From the NCBI RefSeq assembly GCF_001187915.1, contig NZ_LGIU01000033.1, positions 97,667 to 161,666 of the forward strand: a stretch of DNA of 64,000 nt, written 5' to 3'. A program made the translations under genes and the position numbers. This document shows positions 53,098 through 64,000 of the stretch, one piece after another (positions within the stretch are counted from its first letter, which is position 1; the number at the start of each line of letters is the position of its first letter). Source of the DNA: Arthrobacter sp. RIT-PI-e. GTDB taxonomy: Bacteria > Actinomycetota > Actinomycetes > Actinomycetales > Micrococcaceae. Under the pieces are notes generated by a model. The model was not told the origin of the DNA. It was given only the letters and a program-made list of their open reading frames with translations, and did not search any database.

Positions 53098-55422
53098 GTG
53101 GCAAAAGAGGCACCGAGGGACAACATCGACGAGTCCCTGCTGACAGTGGGGGCACCGAAGACCAAGGCCGTGGGCCTGCCCGCCGTCATCAACTCCCTGA
53201 AGATCTCCTACGACCAGATGGGTGCGGTACGCAGCGCGCAGACCCTGCTGTCGGTCAACCAGAAGAAGGGCTTCGACTGCATGGGCTGCGCCTGGCCCGA
53301 GGGCGACAAGCGCCACACCGCGGAGTTCTGCGAGAACGGCGCGAAGGCGGTCGCCGAGGAGGCCACGAAGCGTACCGTTCCCCCCACGTTCTTCGCCGAG
53401 CACTCGCTGCAGGACCTCGAGACGCGCGACGACTTCTGGTTGGGCCAGCAGGGCCGCCTCACGCACCCCATGCTGCTCGACGACGGCGGCACGCACTACC
53501 GCGAGGTCGGCTGGGACGAGGCCTACCAGGTGATCGTGGAGGAGCTCGCGGCGATGGACAGCCCGGACGAGGCCATCTTCTACACCTCGGGGCGCACCTC
53601 CAACGAGGCCGCCTTCATGTACCAGCTGCTGGTGCGCGGGCTCGGCACCAACAACCTGCCCGACTGCTCCAACATGTGCCACGAGTCCTCCGGCTCCGCG
53701 CTGAACGAGACCCTCGGCGTCGGGAAGGGCACGGTCTCCCTCCTGGACATCGACACCGCGCCGCTGATCATCGTGGCCGGCCAGAATCCCGGGACCAACC
53801 ACCCCCGCATGCTCACCTCGCTCGAGAAGGCGAAGAAGAACGGCGGGGCGATCGTGGCAATCAACCCGCTGCCCGAGGCCGGTCTGCTGCGCTTCGAGAA
53901 CCCGCAGAACCCCATGGGCCTGCTCGGTACCCGTTTCGGCGGCGGCACGGCCCTGGCGGACGACTTCCTGCAGATCCGCATCGGCGGGGACCAGGCCCTG
54001 TTCCGTGGTCTCGGCAAGCACCTGCTGGAGCGCGAGGAAGCCACCGGCACGGTCTTCGACCACGAGTTCATCGCCCGGCACACGCTCGGTCTCGACGAGT
54101 ACCTCGCCAGCCTGCGGGAGACCTCCTGGGAGGAGATCACGCTCGCGAGCGGCATCTCGAAGGCGGAGATCACCAAGCTCGGTGACCGCATGATCGCCTC
54201 CCCCGGCACGATCGTCTGCTGGGCCATGGGACTGACGCAGCACAAGCACTCGGTGGCCACGCTGCGCGACGTCGTCAACGTGCTGCTGCTCCAGGGCAAC
54301 GTGGGCAAGCCGGGCGCCGGGGTGTGCCCGGTCCGCGGTCACTCCAACGTGCAGGGCGACCGCACCATGGGGATCTTCGAGCGCATGCCCGAGGCGTTCC
54401 ACACCGCACTGGACGAGCGCTTCCGCTTCGAGTCGCCGCGCAGGCACGGCTTCGACACCGTGGCCGCGATCCGCGCCATGCGGGACGGCAAGGGCCGGGT
54501 GTTCATGGGGATGGGTGGCAACTTCGTCCGCGCCACCCCGGACACCAACGTCACCGAGCAGGCGCTGCGGAACACCCGCCTGACGGTGCAGGTCTCCACG
54601 AAGCTGAACCGCTCGCACGTGGTCACGGGCAGGCGCGCCCTGATCCTCCCGGCGCTCGGACGGACGGATCGCGACACCCAGGCCGGCGGCGACCAGCGCG
54701 TCACGGTGGAGGACTCCATGAGCGCGGTGCACGCCTCGCGGGGGCGCCTGAAGCCCTCGAGCTCGGAGATGCGCTCGGAGATCGAGATCGTCTGCCAGCT
54801 CGGGGATCGCCTCTTCGCCCGGAGGAACAGCCCCTTCGGCACCAACGCGCCGCAGCTGGACTGGGTGGCTGCCCAGGCCGACTACAGCGTGATCCGCGAA
54901 CACATCAGCGCCGTCGTCCCCGGGTTCAAGGACTTCGAGAACCGCATCACCGAGCCCGGCGGCTTCGTCCTCCCGAACGGGCCGCGTGACAGCCGCACCT
55001 TCACCACGGCCACGGGGAAGGCGAACTTCACGGGCAACACCCTCGAGTACCCGAAGGTGCCCGAGGGCCGGTTGATCCTGCAGACGCTGCGCTCGCACGA
55101 CCAGTACAACACCACGATCTACGGCAAGGACGACCGCTACCGCGGTGTCCACCACGGCCGCCGCGTGGTGTTCCTGAACCACGAGGACATCACCGAGGCC
55201 GGCCTCGCCGACGGCGACATGGTGCACCTCGTCTCGGAATGGAAGGACGGCGTGGAGCGCCGTGCCGAGGACTTCCGGGTCATCGCGTACTCCACCCCCA
55301 AGGGGTGCGCCGCCGCGTACTACCCGGAGACCAACGTGCTGGTACCCCTGGATTCCACGGCGGACGTCAGCGGGACGCCCACCTCGAAGTCGGTGATCGT
55401 GCGGCTCGAGAAGGCCGCCTGA
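53098..55422 (+). CDS. FdhF/YdeP-family molybdopterin oxidoreductase
   Basis: A 774-residue molybdopterin enzyme. FDCMGCAWP near residue 60 is the YdeP/FdhF-like two-Cys start in place of the full [4Fe-4S] motif. The segment SNMCHESSGSALNETLGVG lies at the molybdenum site, and the C-terminal domain is a molydopterin-dinucleotide-binding barrel (GKANFTGNTLEYP onward). It is likely a formate dehydrogenase-like oxidoreductase; the exact reaction is not proven for this subgroup. I chose the GTG at 53098, 10 nt after AGGA, over GTG 53089 and TTG 53044. FdhD, MoeA and MobA nearby supply the cofactor. Confidence 0.92.
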   Translation: MAKEAPRDNIDESLLTVGAPKTKAVGLPAVINSLKISYDQMGAVRSAQTLLSVNQKKGFDCMGCAWPEGDKRHTAEFCENGAKAVAEEATKRTVPPTFFAEHSLQDLETRDDFWLGQQGRLTHPMLLDDGGTHYREVGWDEAYQVIVEELAAMDSPDEAIFYTSGRTSNEAAFMYQLLVRGLGTNNLPDCSNMCHESSGSALNETLGVGKGTVSLLDIDTAPLIIVAGQNPGTNHPRMLTSLEKAKKNGGAIVAINPLPEAGLLRFENPQNPMGLLGTRFGGGTALADDFLQIRIGGDQALFRGLGKHLLEREEATGTVFDHEFIARHTLGLDEYLASLRETSWEEITLASGISKAEITKLGDRMIASPGTIVCWAMGLTQHKHSVATLRDVVNVLLLQGNVGKPGAGVCPVRGHSNVQGDRTMGIFERMPEAFHTALDERFRFESPRRHGFDTVAAIRAMRDGKGRVFMGMGGNFVRATPDTNVTEQALRNTRLTVQVSTKLNRSHVVTGRRALILPALGRTDRDTQAGGDQRVTVEDSMSAVHASRGRLKPSSSEMRSEIEIVCQLGDRLFARRNSPFGTNAPQLDWVAAQADYSVIREHISAVVPGFKDFENRITEPGGFVLPNGPRDSRTFTTATGKANFTGNTLEYPKVPEGRLILQTLRSHDQYNTTIYGKDDRYRGVHHGRRVVFLNHEDITEAGLADGDMVHLVSEWKDGVERRAEDFRVIAYSTPKGCAAAYYPETNVLVPLDSTADVSGTPTSKSVIVRLEKAA

Positions 55423-55436
55423 TCCAGCCACGCTGG

Positions 55437-55483
55437 GACGAGGAAGCGCCGGTACCCCTGACGGGTACCGGCGCTTCCTCGTC
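55437..55483. terminator. Perfect 21-bp hairpin terminator
   Basis: Arms 55437-55457 and 55463-55483 are exactly complementary around a 5-nt loop, 14 nt after the oxidoreductase stop and before the convergent moeA end; it probably serves both genes. Confidence 0.85.
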
Positions 55484-55525
55484 GGAGCAGGCTGGTCGGA
55501 GCAGGCTGCTCGATCGGTCCTCGGG

Positions 55526-56782
55526 TCAGCGCACGCCCCACGGCAGGGACAGCGCGGGGATCACGTCGCCCAGCGCGCACCCGTCCCCGGGGACGATCAT
55601 GACGCCGTCGGCCGAGGCCAGCCCGCGCAGCATCCCGGACCGCTGGTGGTTGCTCGGGACCGCCCTGCCCTCCTCGACCCGGTAGGGCACCAGGCGGCTC
55701 CGGCCCGGCAGCGGTTCGAAGGCCTCGGCGACGGTCACCTCGGACGGCTGCTCGAGCGGCGCCCCGCGGAGTCCTGCGAGCAGCGGCCCGGTCACCGTGA
55801 GCATCGCCATCATGGCCGCGAGCGGGTTCCCCGGCAGTCCCACCAGGAACCGGCCGTCGGGCAGACGTGCCAGCAGCGTGGGGTGGCCGGGACGCATCGC
55901 GATGCCGTCGATGATCAGTTCCGCCCCGAGTTCCTCCAGGGCCCTGCGGATGTGGTCGGCCGAGGAGCTGCCGGTCCCTCCCGTGGTGATCAGCACGTCG
56001 CCGGAGGCCCGGGCGAGCGAGAACTCGTCGGTGGCCTCGGCGCTGATGGCCGCGACGACGTCGTCGAGGTCGTCCTTCGCCCGGCCGGCCACGTCCACGT
56101 GGCCGCCGAGCATCGCCACGAAGCCGGGCAGCTGGGGTCCGAAGGTGTCGCGCACCTGGCCCGGCCCCGGCAGACCGTGCTCGATCACCTCGTCCCCGGT
56201 CATGAGCAGCGAGACCCTCGGTGCACGGAGCACCGTGAGCGTGTCGTGCCCGCACACGGCCGCGAGCGCGATCTGCGCGGGGTTGAGCACCACCCCGGCG
56301 GGGATGGCCTCCAGCCCCACCTCGGCCTCCTCCCCCGCCGGCCGGATGTGCTCCTGGGGAGCGGGCTCGTCGGGGCGGGCGGTCGCGTTGCGGTCCAGCA
56401 CGTCCCCCCGCACGGACCCGCGTTCGGTGCGCAGGATGCCCACGGTGTTCTGGGGCACCACGCCGCCGGTGAGGATGAAGGTCGCCTCGCCGGGCTCGAG
56501 CGACACCTGCCCCGAGGCGGCATGCGGTGCATGCCGTCCGCGGTGGTCCTCCTCGGGTTCCACGGAGACCAGCTTCCAGGGTGGCTCCCCGTTGACCGCC
56601 CAGCCGTCCATGGCGGACGAGGCGTAGTGGGGCATGGCCTGCAGGGTGTGGATCGGCTCCGCCAGGACCTGCCCCAGGGCGTCCGCGAGGTTGACCGTCT
56701 GGAAGGGCAGCGCGTGCCCGGCGTCGTGGGCGAGGGCTCGCGCGGTACCCCAGTCGACGTCGTGCCCTCCGCTCCCGCTCAC
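55526..56782 (-). CDS. moeA: Molybdopterin molybdotransferase MoeA
   Basis: A 418-residue MoeA: the start ALGQVLAEPIHTLQAMPHYA then SSAMDGWAVN, the Gly-rich VLITTGGTGSSSADHIRR near 265 and the SLLMTGDEV segment, with domain IV at the C-terminus. It inserts molybdate into adenylated molybdopterin. The GTG at 56782 overlaps the DUF6457 stop by 4 bp (GTGA). Confidence 0.94.
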   Translation of the reverse strand: MSGSGGHDVDWGTARALAHDAGHALPFQTVNLADALGQVLAEPIHTLQAMPHYASSAMDGWAVNGEPPWKLVSVEPEEDHRGRHAPHAASGQVSLEPGEATFILTGGVVPQNTVGILRTERGSVRGDVLDRNATARPDEPAPQEHIRPAGEEAEVGLEAIPAGVVLNPAQIALAAVCGHDTLTVLRAPRVSLLMTGDEVIEHGLPGPGQVRDTFGPQLPGFVAMLGGHVDVAGRAKDDLDDVVAAISAEATDEFSLARASGDVLITTGGTGSSSADHIRRALEELGAELIIDGIAMRPGHPTLLARLPDGRFLVGLPGNPLAAMMAMLTVTGPLLAGLRGAPLEQPSEVTVAEAFEPLPGRSRLVPYRVEEGRAVPSNHQRSGMLRGLASADGVMIVPGDGCALGDVIPALSLPWGVR

Positions 56783-57063
56783 TCGGAGCCTTCTTCCGCC
56801 GCCGTCTCCGCACACAGGGCCTCGGCCACCGCGATGGCGGAGCGCATCGCGACCTGCTCCTCGGCCTGTCCGCTGGCCACCGCGAGTCCAGCCGCATAGC
56901 CCACCACGAAGGTGGTCAGGGGTGCTGCCGGTCGTACGACCCCGTGGGCGGCCTTCGCCGCGAGGTCCAGCACCGCGTCGATGTCCACCTCGGTGCCGTC
57001 GATCTCGAAGGAGACGAGCAGCTTCTCGGTCCAGTCGTGCAGCAGCTTCTGGCGATCGTCCAT
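56779..57063 (-). CDS. DUF6457 protein, molybdenum-cofactor associated
   Basis: A 94-residue protein with WTEKLLVSFEIDG at the start and a central hydrophobic helix (TTFVVGYAAGLAVA). DUF6457 proteins recur beside mobA and moeA in actinobacteria, often fused to MobA, but their role is not known. The ATG at 57063 lies 20 bp after the mobA stop; it overlaps moeA by 4 bp. Confidence 0.85.
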   Translation of the reverse strand: MDDRQKLLHDWTEKLLVSFEIDGTEVDIDAVLDLAAKAAHGVVRPAAPLTTFVVGYAAGLAVASGQAEEQVAMRSAIAVAEALCAETAAEEGSE

Positions 57064-57082
57064 GGGGCCCTCCCGGGCATTC

Positions 57083-57718
57083 CTAGGGGACGTCGACGCC
57101 CAGCTCTCGTGCATCAGCCCAGGTGTCGACGTCGCGGGTGGTGCCCGGCGGAACCGGGACCGGTCTGGTCCTCACACTAGCAAGGAGGCTGCGTATCGAC
57201 AGATTGTCGGCGCTCCCCCGGGCCAGGACCGCCTCGATCGCGTCCCGGAGATCGTCGGTGCGGTAGAGCGCTGCGAGAGGTTGCTCGCGGCCCCCGTCCA
57301 CCGGGACGAGCGACGCCGCCCGTCCTCGCGCGCGGCCTCGGCGAGCAGGATCGTCAGGAGCTCGGCGCGCGCGGCACGTCGCAGGCGACGACCACGCACC
57401 ACGGAGCCCTGGCCGCCCCGCCGTCGGCGCCGGCCGGTCCTGGGTGGGCGCGGAACCCCGCCACCAGGGCAGCAGCGGGACCGGTGAACGGCGGGGCCTC
57501 CCCCCCGGGGGACCCCGCCGTCCCCCCCGCGCCCCGCCCCCCTCCCCCCGGGCGGGCCCCACCAGCGTCCGGGGCCGGGCGGCGGACAGCGCGGCGCGGG
57601 GGCGCGCGAGCGGGGGCCTCCCCCCGGGGACCGGACCCGCCTCCGCCACTCCGCCGAGCCGGGAGGAGCGGCCACCGGCGAGGATGACGGCGTCGAACTG
57701 CGGCGCGGGCCCGCTCAT
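57083..57718 (-). pseudogene. mobA: Molybdenum cofactor guanylyltransferase MobA, frame disrupted
   Basis: The N-terminus (FDAVILAGGRSSRLGG) and the C-terminus (VDGGREQPLAALYRT, DVDTWADARELG) are classic MobA and lie in one frame of 211 codons. The middle is not: EAPPFTGPAAALVAGFR through to WCVVVACDVPRA (about 57370-57495) is coded in a second frame, and ELLTILLAEAARED (about 57325-57370) in a third. Three 1-base shifts, each next to G/C runs, would restore one protein. The very clean sense in each frame implies either recent indels or base-call errors rather than an old pseudogene. MobA links GMP to molybdopterin; its loss would affect the nearby oxidoreductase. Confidence 0.8.
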
Positions 57719-58212
57719 GCGGCGGTCTCCGAGAGGAAGGCGCTCCACTGCGGTGCGGGTCTCTCCAGCTCGCGGATCTGCCACTGCGGCCCCCTCGGCG
57801 GCAGCGGCACGATCCGCAGCTTCCAGCCCAGGCTGCCGAGGGTCTTGTCGCTCTTCGCGTTGTTGCACCTCAGGCAGCAGGCCACCAGGTTCTCCCAGGT
57901 GTCCGCCCCGCCGCGCGAGCGCGGCATCACGTGGTCGATGGTGGAGGCCGCCTTGCCGCAGTAGGCACACAGGTGGTTGTCGCGGCGCAGCACCCCCCGG
58001 CGTGTGGCTGCCACGTCCTGCCGGTACGGGATCTTCACGTAGCGGTTGAGCAGGATCACCGAGGGTCTGCCGAGCACGTCGGTGGGGCCGATCACCGGAT
58101 CGTCGTCCTCCGCCACCACGCTGGCCTTCCCCGTGAGCACGAGCACCAGCGCCCGGCGGAACGTGACCACCGCCAGTGGTTCATACCCTGCATTCAGAAC
58201 AAGAGTGCGCAT
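57715..58212 (-). CDS. HNH endonuclease
   Basis: A 165-residue HNH nuclease. The HNH core is seen as CAYCGKAASTIDHVMPRSRG through to LVACCLRCNNAKSDKTL (residues 85-125) with two CxxC zinc pairs. The N-terminal MRTLVLNAGYEPLAVV is typical of a widespread actinobacterial group with no proven role. The ATG at 58212 follows GAGG at 8 nt; the longer frame upstream is not used. Its stop overlaps the mobA start by 4 bp (ATGA). Confidence 0.92.
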   Translation of the reverse strand: MRTLVLNAGYEPLAVVTFRRALVLVLTGKASVVAEDDDPVIGPTDVLGRPSVILLNRYVKIPYRQDVAATRRGVLRRDNHLCAYCGKAASTIDHVMPRSRGGADTWENLVACCLRCNNAKSDKTLGSLGWKLRIVPLPPRGPQWQIRELERPAPQWSAFLSETAA

Positions 58213-58434
58213 GAAGTGAGCCTCATCGCTGACCTGTCCCCCACCAGCCGGTTGCCGTCCCGGTGTTCGGGAGAAGTGCTTCGGATTGACACTGCAAGGG
58301 TAAGCCGGACACCGGCGTGCCGCTAATCGGCGTACCACCCGGTACCAGGTGGTAAGGGAGCCGACCGCTGCGGGCATTCGCCCAGCCGATCGGACCTCCT
58401 CCGGCCGCGATCCACGCGTTCCCGGCACCGACGG

Positions 58435-58464
58435 AGGGACCGGCACCGACGGGTGCCGGTCCCT
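58435..58464 (-). terminator. Terminator hairpin of the C40 peptidase gene
   Basis: A perfect 13-bp stem (58435-58447 with 58452-58464) and a GACG loop, 22 nt after the stop on the minus strand. Confidence 0.8.
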
Positions 58465-58485
58465 TCATCGGGGTCTGCCGACGGG

Positions 58486-59532
58486 TCAGCCGCCGACGCG
58501 GATGTAGACACCGCCGGAGCCGAGCTCGGCCGGCGCGATCACCGTGGAGTTGCCGTTGAACCCGCCGTGGACGGCCTGGCCGTTGCCGATGTACACCGCG
58601 ATGTGGGCCATGCCCATGCCGCCGTCGGCGTAGTAGATGAGGTCACCCGGGACGGCCACACGGGCGCTGACGGTGCGGCCGAGGGAGAGGTACCCGGCGG
58701 GCCAGTCGTGGAAGGTGATGCCCGCCGCGGCCAGGGCGTTGCTCACCAGTCGCGTGCAGTCCTGCTGCACACCCACCTGGTTCTTGGCGGCTGCGGCGAT
58801 GGTCGCGGCGACGCCGGAGGGTGCGGCGGGCGCGGGTGCCGGCGCAGGAGCCGGTGCTGGCGCAGGAGCTGGCGCAGGAGCCGGTGCAGGAGCCGGTGCA
58901 GGAGCCGGTGCTGGCGCGATGTATGCGCCCTGCACCACGGGGGCGGGGGCCGGTACCACCTGGACGGGCGGCTCCACGGGTGCGACGACGACCGGCGGAG
59001 CGACGGCCGCCGCTGCCGGTACCTCCACCGCGGGAGTCTCCACGACGGGTGCCGCGACCACCGGGGCCGCGACGGGCACCTCGACCGGGGCAACGACAAC
59101 GGGCACCTCGGCGACGACCTCCGGCACGGGGGCCTCGACGACGGGCGCCTCGACGACCGGCGCCTCCACAATCGGGGCCTCGATGACCGGCGCCTCGACG
59201 ATGGGGGCCTCGACCACGGGGGTGACGACGACCGGTGCCACCACGGGTGCCTTCCGTACGGGCCTGGCCTTGATCCTGACCGGCGTCCTGCTGAAGGCCG
59301 GCGAGCTCCGGGTCGAGGCGACGACGGCGGCGCGGACCGAGACCAGCGCGGTGTTCGAGACCACCGCTTCACGCTGCGGTTCGATCTCCGCGGCGTTGGC
59401 GGCATTGGCGGCGATGCCGCCGGACAGGATGAGGCCGGACGCCGCGGCGAACACGGCGGCCTTGCGGCCCATTCCGCCGGCGGTGGTCGTGGGGGCGTTG
59501 CGGTGGCGGGCGGTCCTTGCACTTGCGGGCAT
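58486..59532 (-). CDS. NlpC/P60 (C40) cell-wall peptidase with repeat linker
   Basis: A 348-residue secreted peptidase. Signal peptide 1-48 ending ANAANA-AE. Residues 78-200 contain repeats of VxAPVVEAP, and 200-240 a run of Ala-Pro pairs (coded by a minisatellite at 58840-58920). The C-terminal NlpC/P60 domain (about 244-348) has the catalytic Cys in VQQDCTRLVSNAL and His in MAHIAVYIGNG. It cuts stem peptides of peptidoglycan, aiding growth or separation. The ATG at 59532 follows GGAGATTCC. A ydaO-type riboswitch in the leader ties it to c-di-AMP. Confidence 0.92.
   Translation of the reverse strand: MPASARTARHRNAPTTTAGGMGRKAAVFAAASGLILSGGIAANAANAAEIEPQREAVVSNTALVSVRAAVVASTRSSPAFSRTPVRIKARPVRKAPVVAPVVVTPVVEAPIVEAPVIEAPIVEAPVVEAPVVEAPVPEVVAEVPVVVAPVEVPVAAPVVAAPVVETPAVEVPAAAAVAPPVVVAPVEPPVQVVPAPAPVVQGAYIAPAPAPAPAPAPAPAPAPAPAPAPAPAPAPAAPSGVAATIAAAAKNQVGVQQDCTRLVSNALAAAGITFHDWPAGYLSLGRTVSARVAVPGDLIYYADGGMGMAHIAVYIGNGQAVHGGFNGNSTVIAPAELGSGGVYIRVGG
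58838..58922. repeat. Minisatellite coding Ala-Pro repeats
   Basis: Short GGAGCYGGYGCWGGC-type units recur head to tail with small changes and encode alternating Ala and Pro in the linker of the C40 peptidase. Copy number may vary between strains. Confidence 0.7.
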
Positions 59533-59757
59533 GAGGAATCTCCGGGGTGAGGGCTGGTTCAGCGGACGCGGATGGAGCGGACGCCGTCGAGGACGGGCAC
59601 TGCGAAGGACGGGAACGCGCACTCGGCGGTGACGGCTCGCCGGCGGGTCGCCGGGCCGGGGGGCGGCGCCGTCGGGGGGGACGGGACAGCCGGCATGCCG
59701 GAGGGCCCGGACGCACGACGGCCCGGAGAAGAGCTTCTGGACACGTTGGATTGCCTC
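59533..59757 (-). other. Leader between riboswitch and C40 peptidase start
   Basis: About 225 nt of untranslated leader lies between the aptamer and the ATG. A small hairpin (GTTGG…CCAAC) follows the aptamer at once, and G/C-rich dyads near 59640-59720 may form the switching structure. No separate gene is supported here. Confidence 0.45.
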
Positions 59758-59930
59758 TCCCAACGCCTACGAGGTGAGCTGTCGGGTTCGGATGGGAGTC
59801 ACCCGGCCGCTGCACGCACAGCGGCTTAACCCCGAGGATCTCCGGTCGGAGATCCGAGAACTTGGTTCCCCCGCCTCTGCCATGCGATGGTGCGGACGGA
59901 CCTCGGTCAATGGCAGAGCTGGGCGAGTTG
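59758..59930 (-). ncRNA. ydaO-yuaA (c-di-AMP) riboswitch
   Basis: On the minus strand the hallmark 3' region reads CCGAACCCGACAGC (59791-59778) followed by TCACCTCGTAGGCG (59777-59764), almost identical to the ydaO consensus. Earlier elements are GGCGGGGGAACC near 59870, CTCGGGGTTAA near 59835 and GCCGGGTGACTCCC near 59808. CGCC at the 5' end (59925) pairs with GGCG (59767-59764) as P1. ydaO riboswitches bind c-di-AMP and usually turn genes off; cell-wall hydrolases are classic targets in actinobacteria. The gene controlled is the C40 peptidase. Confidence 0.92.
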
Positions 59931-59968
59931 CACGAGGTTCCGGACCTCGATCGGCCCGGCATGATTGG

Positions 59969-59997
59969 AGGCTATCCCAGGAATCGGGGTGTGTCAC
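59969..59997 (-). promoter_or_regulatory. Predicted promoter of the ydaO-C40 transcript
   Basis: On the minus strand GTGACA (59997-59992) and TAGCCT (59974-59969) are 17 bp apart, placing the start near 59962, about 35 nt before the aptamer. Confidence 0.5.
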
Positions 59998-60081
59998 GGT
60001 CTGATCACGAACTGGTGATGAACGGGTGACGATCTTGAGCTACCCGCGGGAAACCTGCGCTTCGGGTGCGGCGGTGGCGCT

Positions 60082-63420
<3,339 letters not shown>

Positions 63421-63451
63421 GCGCCCCCCCCGGCCCCGCACGGCGCACCCG

Positions 63452-64000
63452 TCACGCGGTGTCGGACCGGTCCGGGACCTCGCCCGCGCCCGTGGACGCG
63501 GCGTCGGGGCCGCCGGGGCCGCCCGCCGCAGGACCGGGCACGCCCACCTCGGGTGTGAGCTCGTCCGCGCCCACCACCGGGGCGCCGTCCACGCCTCCGG
63601 CATCCGGCTGCTCCTCGGGCTGGGAGTCCTCCGGCCGCACGCGCTCGGACCACGGCAGCCACTCGGGTGCGATGAGCGACGTGGCGGAGGGCAGCAGGCC
63701 CACCTCGCACACCGTCACCTCCTTGCCCCGCGCCCCCCGGGCCGCCGTGGCGACCCCCCGCCCCCCGCCGTACCCGGGGACGAACGCCTCGAAGCGGTGG
63801 GTGACCAGGCGTTCACCCTCGACGACGGCGGAGACGTGGCGTCCCACCTGCGCCTCCGGCACCACCTCGAGCACACCGAGGCGGGCCCGCTCGGACGCGG
63901 CCTCGAGGACGGCGTCCGACTTCGGGATCCCGCGGGCTGCACGCGGCCTCCGGGGCGCGGCGGGGGTCGCGTCCGTGCTGGACGGGGCGGTGCCGGCGGT
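63452..64000 (-). CDS. DUF3027 protein (5' end beyond window)
   Basis: The frame is open to the right edge, giving 182 visible codons; the true start lies beyond 64000. Seen: PKSDAVLEAASERARLGV, QVGRHVSAVVEGERLVTH and LIAPEWLPWSERVRPED, the core of DUF3027, an actinobacterial family of unknown role usually beside a cold-shock gene. The C-terminal 50 residues are acidic and flexible. In the segment PGYGGGRGVATAARGARG the usual Trp residues are Gly: each TGG is read as GGG inside G-runs (63721-63780), which suggests base-call error. Confidence 0.85.
   Translation of the reverse strand, partial: TAGTAPSSTDATPAAPRRPRAARGIPKSDAVLEAASERARLGVLEVVPEAQVGRHVSAVVEGERLVTHRFEAFVPGYGGGRGVATAARGARGKEVTVCEVGLLPSATSLIAPEWLPWSERVRPEDSQPEEQPDAGGVDGAPVVGADELTPEVGVPGPAAGGPGGPDAASTGAGEVPDRSDTA

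Noticed and set aside
58840..58920. CRISPR-like array
   Set aside because: The short repeats are in-frame Ala-Pro codons of the C40 peptidase linker, with no unique spacers.

Overview
The window is about 70% GC and gene-dense, with short intergenic gaps, many GTG starts and ATGA/GTGA overlaps. Gene content points to an actinobacterium of the Micrococcaceae (Kocuria/Arthrobacter/Micrococcus side). The markers are a Micrococcus-type resuscitation-promoting factor with a LysM tail, AcnA with the actinobacterial acidic insert, a DtxR/IdeR-type repressor next to a C40 peptidase and SerC, and DUF3027, DUF3140, DUF2945 and DUF1508 proteins. The genus is not proven by the sequence.

Layout. 1-3.3 kb: end of a SNF2 helicase, an epoxide-hydrolase-like enzyme and a TspO-like membrane protein. 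3.3-6.6 kb: a patch that looks less GC-rich, with decayed recombinase and transposase pieces, broken fragments, a GNAT acetyltransferase and a HAD hydrolase; this looks acquired. 6.65-11.8 kb: one minus-strand operon (GntR regulator, nucleoside hydrolase, ECF transporter S, T and fused A-A) that probably imports and splits nucleosides. 11.9-15.7 kb: aconitase and small stress-type proteins. 15.7-21 kb: two SDRs, glutathione-independent formaldehyde dehydrogenase, Rpf and a lipoprotein. 21.1-24.3 kb: a tight operon of type III polyketide synthase, methyltransferase and flavin monooxygenase resembling srsABC phenolic-lipid synthesis. 24.4-25.7 kb: small stress or hypothetical proteins.

25.7-32.9 kb: a ThDP enzyme beside a guanidinobutyrase-like ureohydrolase, with an APC permease, an XRE-cupin regulator and a sodium-solute symporter. 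Together they suggest uptake and breakdown of arginine or guanidino compounds by the arginine-transaminase route. 32.9-39.4 kb: AI-2E-type membrane protein, acyl-CoA ligase, a ferritin-like/VIT1 metal transporter behind a manganese (yybP-ykoY) riboswitch, an SRPBCC protein and a zinc alcohol dehydrogenase. 39.7-46.1 kb: SucCD, PcrA helicase and an alanine-type symporter. 46.2-49.6 kb: tRNA-Arg(CCU), Nudix hydrolase, ABC exporter, and a regulator with its membrane partner. 49.7-52 kb: a cystine-type ABC importer.

52.2-57.7 kb: a molybdenum-enzyme cluster (FdhD, FdhF/YdeP-like oxidoreductase, MoeA, DUF6457, MobA); the MobA reading frame is scrambled by indels in G/C runs. 57.7-64 kb: HNH nuclease, a C40 peptidase behind a clear ydaO-type (c-di-AMP) riboswitch, a DtxR-family regulator, SerC, an MFS transporter and the 5'-truncated DUF3027 gene. 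Several G-runs inside genes look like base-call or assembly trouble and should be read with care.
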